Below are positions 40,518-50,808 of a stretch of 53,163 nt of DNA, in pieces; positions within the stretch are counted from its first letter, which is position 1, and every line of letters starts with the position of its first letter. Source of the DNA: Salisapilia sapeloensis. Taxonomy: Eukaryota; Oomycota; Peronosporomycetes; Peronosporales; Salisapiliaceae. Below the pieces are notes generated by a model. The model was not told the origin of the DNA, did not search any database, and was given only the letters and a program-made list of their open reading frames with translations. A program made the position numbers and the translations under genes. Location: NCBI GenBank assembly GCA_023334545.1, contig JAADVB010000122.1, forward strand, positions 1 through 53,163. Reading direction: 5' to 3'.

Positions 40518-41210
40518 CGTTGTGCAAATTGTTGTGAAAGCATCTTGTTAGAAACATAAATGCTCGAGGATTTGTTTCAAGTGGTGGAAATGAGGATTAT
40601 CTTTTGGTAGACGTACCAGGTTGAACTGTTATTGTCTTTTGGTTGTAGTGTCGATGTCTGCACGTGATATGTGCATGACTAGAGTTTCAAAGTCGATAGG
40701 ATGGATTTTAAAAGATAAATGGTGGATTGAATGCACTCAACTACTGTCTGAGTTTCCACTGTTTTTTTGATGCGAGAGTAAGATATAGCCTTTAGACAAG
40801 TGATATCGAATGTCTTTCGTTTAGCAAGTAGCCGTTTGCACGCTAGGAGTATCTCAGTCGATCGCAGCAGAGTGGTGCATTAGCAATATAGGCTACACGG
40901 TAGTAAATGGTATCTGCTGAGTGCCGAGCAAGTTACCGTAAGCTGATGGCACCCGACTTGTATATACACTAGCAGCACCCACCTTCGATTTGTTTGAAAC
41001 CAATAGGCTACAATAGAGCATGAATCTTTTAAATATAATCATAATTCCTTCGTGCGTGCTGATACATTCGTCGAACGCTTGGACGCAGTTATATCTGAGT
41101 ACTCCAATCATGCGAGTCATGCTGTGAAACCGGTATGGAACGGTGTTATATTTAGCCTGGTTTGAGTGCATCAACGTGATATCGATTCAAATTCATGCAT
41201 TGAAGTGAAG
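40518..41210. other. Divergent upstream region of UXT and the deaminase fusion gene
   Basis: 693 bp without a supported gene. The minus frame at 40893-41174 overlaps the leader of the fusion gene and has no domain. An AT-rich centre and short poly-T runs are present. No specific element could be assigned. Confidence 0.45.
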
Positions 41211-44200
41211 ATGCCAGACGTACAATCGCCAAGTGTCCAGCTGGAGCGGTCTGCTTCTAGACTGCTCTACATGGCACGCAAGTCCAAGCCAAACAACTAT
41301 CTAACTTCACCAGTTTCAAAGTCGTCGTTCGAGAGGTACCGACACACTGCTTACGTTAAGCAGCCGATACCACGACCACATACGTTGCTTCAATCCAAGC
41401 TGCGTACAATTGCTGCGATATATGGTCTCGACATGTCGTTCTCACGTTTCTGTGACCCTCACTACCTCTCAGACAGTGGATCTATAAGTACGATTACAGA
41501 CAACTCTGATATGGACGAAGCAATGAAGCTAAGGGATGAGTATTTTCAAAACCAGCGCTGTCGGTATCGGAATAAATTTAAGCATGGCATGGATGCAATC
41601 TACCATCCTTCTGGAAAACCCAAGTTGGACTCTTTGATCGAAGCAGCACAAGAAAAAGCTAGCAAGCCTAACAATCTGGAAATTGCTGCGGCAGTTCTCA
41701 CGTCTGATGATAGAATTTATGCTTCGACTGCACTTGAAGCTTCGATACCGAATAGTTCATCGCAGCAATTGATTTGTGCGGAACGTGTGGCAATTCTGAA
41801 AGCTCTGCAGTCTTTGGATTATCCTGATAGTCATCTGATTGCTGTGGCGATAAGTTATCGAAAAGAGAATCAAGAAGGAGATATAAAACAAGAAGAGTTC
41901 CCATTTCCCTGTGGAGATTGTCGACAGTTGATGGCGATGTGTGGAAACTTAGCAATCTACATCACCAACCGTTTAGGCGATCGCGCTGAGACTACTTCGT
42001 ATGCTCTATTTCCTCAAGTGGAATCTTCACTTTGCAATCAAGAAAGCTGCATATCAACTAATCCACAGAGCCCAAAAGGCGAGCAAAAGACTACATCAGA
42101 TGGAAAAAGCGATACTTCAGATGCGAGAGGGTGGAACTCAAGACAAGTTGTTGCTTGGATAGGTCAAAATCAAAAGCTTCAATCCTATGCACATGTGTTT
42201 GAAAGAAATAGCGTAAATGGAGCGACTTTACTGCAATTAGAAAGCGCTGACATTGATATGCTCTTCCAAGGACAGATCGAGGTCCCAGTGAAAAAGTATT
42301 TGTTGCAATGCATCGATCGACTTCGAGATGAAGATTTGTTAAAGAACTTGGGAGCCAATTTGAAAGAATATCTTGCTTTGTTAGACCGAGATCGAGTAGG
42401 TGTTCTGGCAAGATTGAAAGCTTTATTTACTCATCTCGATACAAACAATGACGGCGTTGTCGATCGAGTAGAAATACGATCAATCTTGGAGAAACTCCCG
42501 CCATCTAGTCGGAATCTCTACACTGATCCAAATGGTCTTCGCGTAGACCTTTCAGTACTTGAATCGTACTTGGATGAAGTGGCATCCATTGATTTCCCCA
42601 CGTTCGTAAATATTATCGCAGCCCATACGAATCCAGATGATCGTCACCCTTCTCGACTGCCTTTGAAGTATTTGAACATCAAGAAGCTAGAAGTAGAGTT
42701 CGAACGAAGAGCGAAAGCAAACAAAAGCAGCACGATTAGTATCGCGGAAGCTGTTGAACTTTTGTCTAGGCTTGGTCTATACAATCGAAAACTAGGCACA
42801 CACTGCTGCCCGAACAAGCGACAGAACGTCAAGACTTTATGGTCAGAATATGGAGAATGTATCTCTCTAGAAGTTTTCGTTCTTGGCGTTGCTCAACTCT
42901 GCAATATTCACTTAGCGAAAGCAAAGATGTTGTTTCTGGAGGCATCGCCAAGGTATGTAGAAAAGTGGAAGCCGTGGCGTGTATTGTTTAGCAGCCTACG
43001 ATCTCTCTACCAGTACGAGAACCCAGTAGACATCTCAAAATGGTGTCGACATCAGCAAGAAGTGCACACTTCTTTCCTTGAAGAATCTCAGCAGGGAAGT
43101 CTGGGCGAAAAGTATTGTATATCCTACCCATTCTACATATACTTGTGCTTGAAATACAACTACGATTTTGCTCATGCCAAAGATGGAAATGGATCAAGTG
43201 AGAAGAAGGGTCTTTCTCAAGAAAGCGAGCGGTCAAGGAAACTATGCCATAACAGTAGGATCGTCAAGTTACCTTTTACAAATCACGTCCGGATGTGTCG
43301 TAGATTTGATAGAGATGATGATGAGTTTCAGGATAAAAAAGTAGTAACTAGTGAAGATGAAGTTTGCTGTAGTGGCATGAACCATCATAAAAAGCGTGCC
43401 ATGTCAAAGGAAGAAGTTAATGACGTATATGATCGATTCCTTCGTACTCAAATGCAAAGGAAGGCTGATACGTCGAGTGGTAAGTGGAAAAAGATTCATA
43501 AAATGGAGTGTAAGGGTGAAAGCGAAAGCGAAGATGATGGAAAACATGCTGATTCTGATGTCGAGTCAAAGGGATGTGAGCCTGACATGAAACAAGAAGG
43601 CTTAACTATTGCTATGGCAACACAAGCGTTAATCGAACTTGGCGTTCCATACTCTGCCGAGGTGGTAGCTAGCACCATGGATCAGAGTTTTGCGAAGAAA
43701 CTGCAGTCTATCGACGATAAAAATGGATGCGTTTGCATCATGCGCTCTGGGTTTCATCAGTTGTATGCCGAATTGGCTTCGAAACCTCGGAAGCGACGTG
43801 AAACATCAAAGGCTGGAGCAACTAGCAGCAAAGAAAAGGTGTCTTATCGTAGGCAACGTCGAGTGGTGCGTAAGAAGAAAAAAGCAGACAGTTGTGCTGG
43901 AAAATCAACTACAAAAAGAGGTAGGATATTGATAGGAAACCTGAAAGTTAAAATCGCTCATGACTTTCATGTAGATCGAAGAAAACCAAAGCACAGCAGT
44001 GAAAGCAAAACGAGTTCGTCGTCCGATTCGTACAGCTCTGATGAAGTGAAGTCTGCAGACCAACAAAAACGCTACAGATCTTACTACAAATCACATCAAA
44101 TTTCTGTCGGAGACCGTGTCAACATCCTAGGACGAGGATATGGTGTTGTCATTCGTATTTATAAAGACTATGTCGTTGCTGATGTCCGACTCGACACTGG

Positions 44201-44984
44201 CAAGTTGGTGTCCAACGTCTCACTTTCATCGATGGAACTTGAAAGACATTCTCAGTCTCAAGTCAAAACGAATACGATTCAACTACCCATCGGTACCATC
44301 GTACAAGTGCATCGACAAGGTATGCAGCTTGGAAAACGTAAGGCAAAAGTCATTCGTCATCGTATTAATGGCTGCTACGATCTACGTACGATCGATACCA
44401 CCAGTCCAGAGGTGTTATCAAACATTTCGCCATCGCAAATAACTTTCCTGTCAGACAGTCTCCAAGGTGGAAGTCTAGACTACTTACCTCGAGGTCAAGC
44501 CGTTATGGTAAAGCGAACGAATGAGTATCTACGAGGTTGTATTCATGCATGCCGTGGAAATGGCACTTATGATGTCTTACTTCGTAAAGACCGATCGACT
44601 GTATTAGAAAGTCTTCCACCAGCTTTACTCCTACTTGATGAACCGAATGCTAGTGACGATGATCTGATGGCAGATAAGAAAGGTATGAAGAAGAAGAAGC
44701 AGGCTAGTGAACGTAAAGATGACTCGGATAGTGATAGCGACGCCAAGCCAACCAGTCACTCCACCAAGTTTAAACTCGGAGACTCGGTCGAAGCTCGTTT
44801 CAATGGGGAAAAGTCGTACTATTCAGGTCGGATTACTCGTGTGGATGCTCTAAGTCGACGATATGACATCGACTATGACGATGGAGATCAAGAACGAAAC
44901 GTCGAAGAGCATTTGATTCGATTGCGTGACAGATCTGCACCAGGGAAAGATGACTATGAAGACGACGGGTTTGAAAGCGATTAA
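41211..44984 (+). CDS. Cytidine deaminase-like + SAM + EF-hand + Tudor-like repeat protein
   Basis: A single exon of 1257 residues from the ATG at 41211. Residues about 130-275 are a cytidine-deaminase fold with the zinc site intact: CAE (C189, E191) and PCGDC (C234, C237). Residues about 308-371 form a SAM domain (WNSRQVVAWIGQNQ...). A canonical EF-hand loop (D410 to E421, DTNNDGVVDRVE) follows. A helical EF-like region extends to about 650. A basic, Ser-rich linker precedes four Tudor/SH3-like barrels at the C-terminus (GDRVNILGRGYGVV, GTIVQVHRQGMQ, GQAVMVKRTNEY, GDSVEARFNGEKSYYSGRI). This suggests a deaminase tethered to chromatin, RNA or cytoskeleton and tuned by calcium. Substrate is unknown. 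An upstream start would need a non-ATG codon. Confidence 0.82.
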   Translation: MPDVQSPSVQLERSASRLLYMARKSKPNNYLTSPVSKSSFERYRHTAYVKQPIPRPHTLLQSKLRTIAAIYGLDMSFSRFCDPHYLSDSGSISTITDNSDMDEAMKLRDEYFQNQRCRYRNKFKHGMDAIYHPSGKPKLDSLIEAAQEKASKPNNLEIAAAVLTSDDRIYASTALEASIPNSSSQQLICAERVAILKALQSLDYPDSHLIAVAISYRKENQEGDIKQEEFPFPCGDCRQLMAMCGNLAIYITNRLGDRAETTSYALFPQVESSLCNQESCISTNPQSPKGEQKTTSDGKSDTSDARGWNSRQVVAWIGQNQKLQSYAHVFERNSVNGATLLQLESADIDMLFQGQIEVPVKKYLLQCIDRLRDEDLLKNLGANLKEYLALLDRDRVGVLARLKALFTHLDTNNDGVVDRVEIRSILEKLPPSSRNLYTDPNGLRVDLSVLESYLDEVASIDFPTFVNIIAAHTNPDDRHPSRLPLKYLNIKKLEVEFERRAKANKSSTISIAEAVELLSRLGLYNRKLGTHCCPNKRQNVKTLWSEYGECISLEVFVLGVAQLCNIHLAKAKMLFLEASPRYVEKWKPWRVLFSSLRSLYQYENPVDISKWCRHQQEVHTSFLEESQQGSLGEKYCISYPFYIYLCLKYNYDFAHAKDGNGSSEKKGLSQESERSRKLCHNSRIVKLPFTNHVRMCRRFDRDDDEFQDKKVVTSEDEVCCSGMNHHKKRAMSKEEVNDVYDRFLRTQMQRKADTSSGKWKKIHKMECKGESESEDDGKHADSDVESKGCEPDMKQEGLTIAMATQALIELGVPYSAEVVASTMDQSFAKKLQSIDDKNGCVCIMRSGFHQLYAELASKPRKRRETSKAGATSSKEKVSYRRQRRVVRKKKKADSCAGKSTTKRGRILIGNLKVKIAHDFHVDRRKPKHSSESKTSSSSDSYSSDEVKSADQQKRYRSYYKSHQISVGDRVNILGRGYGVVIRIYKDYVVADVRLDTGKLVSNVSLSSMELERHSQSQVKTNTIQLPIGTIVQVHRQGMQLGKRKAKVIRHRINGCYDLRTIDTTSPEVLSNISPSQITFLSDSLQGGSLDYLPRGQAVMVKRTNEYLRGCIHACRGNGTYDVLLRKDRSTVLESLPPALLLLDEPNASDDDLMADKKGMKKKKQASERKDDSDSDSDAKPTSHSTKFKLGDSVEARFNGEKSYYSGRITRVDALSRRYDIDYDDGDQERNVEEHLIRLRDRSAPGKDDYEDDGFESD

Positions 44985-45038
44985 TGAGTAGATGGAAAGA
45001 AAAGAGACTTGCATTGTATTTCTCTGTCCTAGTTGGTC

Positions 45039-46003
45039 TTAGACAACGACGCGGTAGGTCACGTATCGCCCTGCTGTCTCACTCGGACGGATGATCTTCA
45101 CCACCTGACCTCTAGCCATTCCGTAGTATCGAGCAATCGGGTCGGACGCCTGCATTCTCGGCAATTGCGAATCCTTAATTCTGGATGACATTGACGTCAG
45201 TGTCATGCTGTAAGTCGGAATGATAGATTTGCATACCGATATCGCTTAAGCAGTGCTGCCTTTTCATCTCTACCAAGTACTCGGTGCACAGGTACGAGCG
45301 TGTGCTCTGTAATGTCGACTAAAAGTTCCGTTTCTTTAAAGTGCTCAATCTTGTATCGAGGCGCCATTTCACTTAGCGCTTGCTTGGCGAATGGTGTGAT
45401 GCCTTCTTGGACGACCAAGATGGCTTTCGTTACATTTTCATCCTTCATACGGTTACAGTAGCTAGTAAAAGATAAATGTGAGATTGATAAATAAAACATC
45501 GATAAGGATAAAAGTACTTTCGGATGGGCTTGACACCCACTTTGTTGTCCTCTGGGAAGAAGACAAAGAGGTTGTCACTCGGATCATCGATTTTCTCCAC
45601 CTATTTTATGGAAATGTATGATCATTAGACATGGATTCGAATGGTTAGAAAGGATGGAGAAGAGATACATACAAGAATTGTCATCATCTCACGAGTTGGG
45701 TTCTCACCAAACTATATGCATAGGAGCATCATGTCAGTACGTTATTATGTTTTGCATGGGTGTAATAGGAAGATATGTGGATGAGAAGGCTAGATGGACT
45801 GTACCTGTGCTTGGAAAGTCTCCGGAGTCATCACTAGTTCATTTTCACTGACGATGTATCCACTATAGACATCATACGAGCGCTTTGATTAGCTTTTATG
45901 GAAATAAAGAGAGACACACAAAGGTGTACCGGTTGTGGAGCATCTTGACAGTCGTCTTGCGGACGCGAAAGAGGCGTGAAGCGTCTGGAGAGAGGCCGGA
46001 CAT
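45039..46003 (-). CDS. RPB5: RNA polymerase subunit RPABC1 (RPB5), six exons
   Basis: Hand-built exons: complement(45930-46003), (45805-45862), (45673-45711), (45518-45600), (45237-45461), (45039-45180), giving 206 residues, the normal length for this family. Introns are 67, 93, 72, 56 and 56 bp. The N-terminal jaw domain begins [17 protein letters not shown]. The strongly conserved assembly domain contains [30 protein letters not shown] and [10 protein letters not shown] at the end. It is shared by RNA polymerases I, II and III in the nucleus. Intron density far exceeds that of its neighbours. It is divergent from DUF924-TilS across 196 bp. Confidence 0.95.
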
Positions 46004-46199
46004 GCTTTAATGTGATCGCTGTCGGTTAATGGTCTTTGGGAGTCGCTGGCCACGAATTAGATGCCGATTACCAGCACGCTTTTGAGCTTCATTATATACA
46101 AAAAGCAATATAAAATGTTAATTTACTAGTAAAAGTGGAATTTTAAATGTAGTATAGGACGAATTAGCATTTGAACGGAGCAGGAAGCGTGACCACGAA
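46004..46199. promoter_or_regulatory. Bidirectional intergenic region (RPB5 / DUF924-TilS)
   Basis: 196 bp between divergent start codons. The middle (46090-46165) is AT-rich. No initiator consensus was seen. Confidence 0.4.
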
Positions 46200-48200
46200 A
46201 TGGCGAAAATGGATGGAAGCTCAATAGACCGCTTGGCATCGAGTATTCTGACGTTCTGGTTTGAAGAAAATGACCTCAAGACCAACTACCGGACCAAGTG
46301 GTTTCCTCCAGCAAGTTCGGAAGCTCAACGTAGTGTCGATGAGGCCATAAAGCAGCAATTTGGCGATTTATTGACACAAGCGGAGGATGATACATTCGAT
46401 TTAGAGGCTTGGCAGTCCAGTCCACAATCCTGTCTTGCTTGCATTCTTCTACTAGATCAGTTCTCTCGACATGTCTATCGAGACGTACCAGATCGAGATA
46501 CGTACGTCCATCGGAATGATCAGAAAGCGATATCATGTCTTGAGGTTTTTCTTGCTCACGAGTGGCATCATGCATTAACCGTCGATCGATTTGTCTTTGT
46601 TCTTATGCCATTGCGCCATTCACCCACACCTGAACGACTGTATCAAGTACTTGAGCTTGTGGAAAGTAGAGAGAGCATGCATGTCGATCAGCAGGATTTG
46701 TTAAACAGATTCCGGAAGGTCACACAGAGTCGATTGCTACATCTCAAACCATCAGAAGTAGAGCAGACTTCCATAAGCGATCAGGACATCCTAGAACGTG
46801 AATTTGTCGAGACAGATGAAGCCGACATGCCGAAGCATCCTCTTTACAAGGCGATGAATGCCTTTTTACTTCGGCATGAAGCTCGTCGTTATCCGTACTT
46901 ATCCGTGTCTCTATCCGGTGGCGTCGACTCCATGGTCATCGCGCATCTACTTCATAAACTACGTCCATTGCATAATAACTTTACGATTATTGCTGTTCAT
47001 ATTGACTATGGGAATCGACGGGAGAGTGCAGATGAATGTGACTACGTCCGTCGATGGTGTGAACGGTTTGGTATTCAGTTCTACGCTCGACGTATTGATG
47101 AAGTCAAACGTGGTGTCACGAAACGAGACGAATATGAGAAAATCGCACGAGATATACGGTACTCGACGTATGCGGACGTGATGCAAACGTACGGTGTCCC
47201 TGGGATGATCTTTGGACATCATAAGGGAGATGTGCAAGAGAATGTAATTTCGAATGCCATGAAAGGCATGAGTCTCCTCGATTTAAACGGTATGGATGAA
47301 ACGAGTAGTGTGAACAACGTGTCGATCTGGCGTCCTTTGCTGGCATTTGACAAGGATGTCATCTACGCCTTTGCACATATGTACGGCGTTCCTTATTTTA
47401 AGGACACGACACCTCAATGGAGTACGCGTGGCAAGCTTCGAAATCAGTTAGTTCCGTTACTACAAGACATGTATGGAGACGGCGTGTTGCAGAACTTGTC
47501 CAAGCTCGGGGACGAGTCGAGTCAATGCGGACAGTTGCTGCAAGATCAGATTCTATCTCCTATTCTCTCCAACGTCATTGAAACAAAAGTTGCGATTATT
47601 GTTTCTTGTACGAAATTGATGCATCAACCGATTTTAGTATGGAAGGAAGTGATTAAATCGATTTGTCACGATCGACTTGGGACCGGGATGATCCGTGAGA
47701 AACCAATGCGAGAACTCATGGGGAAAGTAGATCAGTCAAAACCATTTGTTGGCGGTGGAACGTGGGTGACGTTAAAGAAAACACATCGGAGCTATTTGAC
47801 GCAAGATCGACAACTGATGATCTTCCGAGAACATGTCTTTCCACGATTCCACTCGCACTTTACGACTGGGACGCAAGTAGAGCTAGGCAAGACGGTGTAT
47901 GGGCCATGGACAGTTGATATTCAGATCGTCGAATCGAGTCAAGTGCAGGAAGTGAATAAGCATTGGTGTATCGACGATGTTGTTGCATACGGAGGTGTCG
48001 AGTATGTGCTATCGAATGCACCGAAGCTTGTGCTAGATGGTGACGATCGACCGACGAGTTTGAAACAGATACCAAAAGTGCTGACGGATGTCATGCCTTT
48101 GGTGAATACACGAGGTACGCTTGAAAAAGAGACGGATGGCGAGAATGAACAATGGCTGCGTGTTCGTGTCGTGTATGATGAAGGAGAGGAAAGTGATTAA
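46200..48200 (+). CDS. DUF924 + TilS-like (tRNA-Ile lysidine synthetase family) fusion
   Basis: A single exon of 666 residues. Residues about 16-152 match DUF924: LTFWFEEN..., ILLLDQFSRHVYRD, and FVLMPLRHSPTPERLYQ, close to the family's LPL.HSE block. Residues about 232-420 are a PP-loop ATPase of the TilS/MesJ type, with the pyrophosphate loop SLSGGVDS (237-244), HIDYGNR, the GHHKGDVQEN block, and RPLL. A C-terminal region (about 430-666) resembles a TilS-type accessory domain. TilS makes lysidine in tRNA-Ile(CAU) in bacteria and organelles. Here the domain is joined to an unrelated module and no organelle signal is visible. The ATG at 46200 is followed by another at codon 4. Confidence 0.87.
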   Translation: MAKMDGSSIDRLASSILTFWFEENDLKTNYRTKWFPPASSEAQRSVDEAIKQQFGDLLTQAEDDTFDLEAWQSSPQSCLACILLLDQFSRHVYRDVPDRDTYVHRNDQKAISCLEVFLAHEWHHALTVDRFVFVLMPLRHSPTPERLYQVLELVESRESMHVDQQDLLNRFRKVTQSRLLHLKPSEVEQTSISDQDILEREFVETDEADMPKHPLYKAMNAFLLRHEARRYPYLSVSLSGGVDSMVIAHLLHKLRPLHNNFTIIAVHIDYGNRRESADECDYVRRWCERFGIQFYARRIDEVKRGVTKRDEYEKIARDIRYSTYADVMQTYGVPGMIFGHHKGDVQENVISNAMKGMSLLDLNGMDETSSVNNVSIWRPLLAFDKDVIYAFAHMYGVPYFKDTTPQWSTRGKLRNQLVPLLQDMYGDGVLQNLSKLGDESSQCGQLLQDQILSPILSNVIETKVAIIVSCTKLMHQPILVWKEVIKSICHDRLGTGMIREKPMRELMGKVDQSKPFVGGGTWVTLKKTHRSYLTQDRQLMIFREHVFPRFHSHFTTGTQVELGKTVYGPWTVDIQIVESSQVQEVNKHWCIDDVVAYGGVEYVLSNAPKLVLDGDDRPTSLKQIPKVLTDVMPLVNTRGTLEKETDGENEQWLRVRVVYDEGEESD

Positions 48201-48214
48201 ATGGATGGACGACG

Positions 48215-48832
48215 TTACTGAGCGCTGCCCCATTTCATCAGATGAGGCGACATGGTTCGGAATGGAATGACCCAGATAACACCTAGAACGTATAGAATCG
48301 TTGGCAAGGTAGAGACGTTCGTAGGATAAATAGATACCTGCATACGGCTTCGGCCATGCAGTAGTGGCGGAAACCATGTAAGTGTCGAATGTCGTTCCGT
48401 CCTGCATGATTTGTTTCTCGAATAGTAAGTGGAGCGGACCATCCGTCTCAATGCTATACTTTGATAGTTCCATGTACTTCTCTTGAACGCGATCCTAAAT
48501 AGATAGTTAGCTTTCGGATAGGGGTGGATGATAGTGGTAAGGTACACGAATTTCAGCTACAGGAAGGCGAGTGGGAAATGTCATGGAGAAAGCCTCTCTA
48601 GTACAGTGTTAGTTGATAGCTGAGAGGTAATGGTACCGGAGACAACTCACACTCCGGACTCTCGTCCGTGTGCAAAGCCACGGGCGTCACGTACCCAGAC
48701 ATGGGTCATCGAGTCGAGACGCTCGAATCGCTTCTCGATCCGAGTGATCTTGTCACATTGCCTTGGCGTGAAGATCCATTCGTAAGGTGGACCTGCTCGA
48801 ATCGAAGATGGAGTAGCCGTCAAATCATGCAT
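48215..48832 (-). CDS. Small conserved-looking protein (four exons)
   Basis: Hand-built exons: complement(48651-48832), (48546-48597), (48338-48494), (48215-48282), giving 152 residues. Introns are 53, 51 and 55 bp, and every junction keeps the frame. The protein starts MHDLTATPSSIRAGPP and contains WVRDARGFAHGRESG and FSMTFPTRLPVAEI. It ends with one short hydrophobic segment (AGVIWVIPFRTMS). I do not recognise the family. The regular splicing and the open frame through four exons argue that it is real. Its stop lies only 14 bp from the stop of the DUF924-TilS gene on the other strand. Confidence 0.68.
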
Positions 48833-50084
48833 TTTTATAAGGTTGGAAATGAACGAGCGAGCGTTTCAGGATTGCCAAAAGTGCATGCTATTTGGATGAC
48901 TATCTCTTGGAATCATATTGATCTGCGCTTAAACTAAAGTTTGACTTTTATTACCGAATAGCACAGTACAGACAGAGTAAGATCTAACATATAGATTTCT
49001 TTGGCAATAAAAGTTTTCATAGACCAGAGGCTATATGGACTAGTACATTTGCATTGTATCGTCTGTATTTTCAAATGGTAACTTGGCAATGCGAATATTC
49101 AAAATACAATATGCATGGTGCATTCAAAACTCGTTCAGCAGTTATCGCACTTCAGCTATTCACAAAGCAATAAGCCTAATGGCTCTCATGAGGGAGCAGA
49201 ACTACTGCTTCCACTTTAAATCTGCGTAGATTTAAGACAACATAACATTAAAAGATTTGAGTAAATAAAATTCATTGCTAGGTGTTAAATTTTGAATCGT
49301 ACATCTTTGCCAGTTCGACGAAACAAGAGGCAAGCTCGTGTTAGTACAACAGTTGGTAACTTCTAGCAGATTTACGAGCGTCTACCATCATGGATATGTA
49401 CTCAGATCCACGAAGTAGTACTGGTGCGACGCATGAACTAGCTTAGTATACTTTAAGATACTTTCGAGGCTTAGAGATGTCGCACGAATACTGAGTACTT
49501 TTAATTAAAACTCTGAACTTGTGCTGTAACTGCGGGGGTTTACAGAAAATTTATCCACCGTATCTTGTCTACTTAATCCAGCTCAATGCCGAGTTACCAC
49601 GACAGTCTATGTGCAGTGAGTTTGGTGCGAAAGATACCAAAGATTCGTTTCAATAGACTCCAGATAGTGGTCAATTGCTATCGAGCAGATGGTAGAACAG
49701 ATCGCTGATCAAGGACGTGTGTAGTTGGTAAAGTATCAAAGATGTGAATGCATCTTGATATTGAAGTGACTTCTCTGTCTTCTCTCGCGCATATCCAGGT
49801 GCATCCATTCTTGTGTCCATTTTGTCGGATTCTTCATCGCTTGCATTCTGCGCAAGATTGATCCCCATTCACAGTATTATCAAATATTCGAGTTGATCAT
49901 CTAAATTTTGTCTACTTCTATCGGAATGTTGCCAGATATTATTACCGATGCTTACAGTAAGCTTGTCGTGCATGACGACGCTTGCTGCTGTCACGATGCT
50001 TTTCATAATCTCAATCCAGCTGCATCATTAGTAGCTTGGACATCCGCCAATCCTGCCTAGCTACCTGTGCAAAAGAAATCCACC
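48833..50084. other. Long non-coding region
   Basis: 1.25 kb with no supported gene. Isolated small ORFs have no domains. AT-rich patches occur near 49000-49300. No RNA gene or transposon remnant was recognised. Confidence 0.45.
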
Positions 50085-50136
50085 GGACACTAATTTTGGG
50101 TTGATCCGTCGGACATTGATTTTGGGTTGATCCGTA
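50085..50136. repeat. 26-bp tandem duplication
   Basis: Two adjacent 26 bp units (50085-50110 and 50111-50136) share the form ggacaYtRattttgggttga plus tccgt. They differ at only three positions, and a third unit starts with ggac at 50137. The repeat sits in non-coding DNA about 760 bp before the ABC transporter gene. It may be a remnant terminal or subterminal repeat of a mobile element. Confidence 0.7.
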
Positions 50137-50151
50137 GGACTCTTCCGATCT

Positions 50152-50792
50152 CAATATTAGTTTATGCTTTCTTACACAATCATCCAAGTGACTAGATTTG
50201 CAGAAATGTTCGTCCGGAAGTTTCTACCGCAGAATACGGCGTATCAAGCCAAGAGACATTTATCCTGCTTTATAAGTAGCCTGGTCCAACGGAAAAACAG
50301 CATCCTTAGGTGTACTTTTCTTCCTAGTCTATTTGTATCTCACTTTAACTTTCTTTTGCTCGATTCTAATCAACTGATGTATCTAACTATATGTTTCCTG
50401 GTGGTACTTGCCATCATACACATCCTGGATATTCCAACCTGCTTTCACTAAACAATGCAACGACTACAAATGAATCCCAACAACATCTTTCGAGAATGAA
50501 TGTTTTAATTTACATAAAGAGAGTATCAGCGAACAAGTCGTTTCGATCCGACGCTTCTGATTATGTTTCTACCAGTAAACGTTGTCTCTCTGCATCCGCA
50601 TGAACACTTAAATCAAGTATACCCACCTCCACATCGTCTCTACAGACTGCTTCTGAATTAATCGACCTGTCTAAGAGCACGAAAATCAAAGACCAAAGCA
50701 CTCACGTGGTATGGCTCCAGGCATACAAACTCCAAGATATATGCGCTTTGTAAACAAAAACAGCTGCTGAACTCTTTGGTTGCCCTTTTGAC
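50152..50792. other. Non-coding region upstream of the ABC transporter
   Basis: Contains two short frames (50164-50451 and 50391-50603) with no credible domain; the first is Leu/Phe-rich by AT bias. No further feature except the initiator just after it. Confidence 0.4.
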
Positions 50793-50808
50793 GCTCATTC
50801 GGCAATTT
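50793..50808 (+). promoter_or_regulatory. Oomycete initiator element of the ABC transporter gene
   Basis: GCTCATTCGGCAATTT matches the consensus GCTCATTYYNCAWTTT at 15 of 16 positions. It lies 88 bp before the ATG at 50896. This is the strongest core-promoter match I found in the window. Confidence 0.65.

Noticed and set aside
40893-41174. 93-codon minus-strand frame
   Set aside because: It overlaps the leader of the deaminase fusion gene and shows no motif.
50164-50451. 95-codon plus-strand frame with a hydrophobic tail
   Set aside because: Hydrophobicity comes from AT-rich DNA; no domain and no orthologue-like motif.
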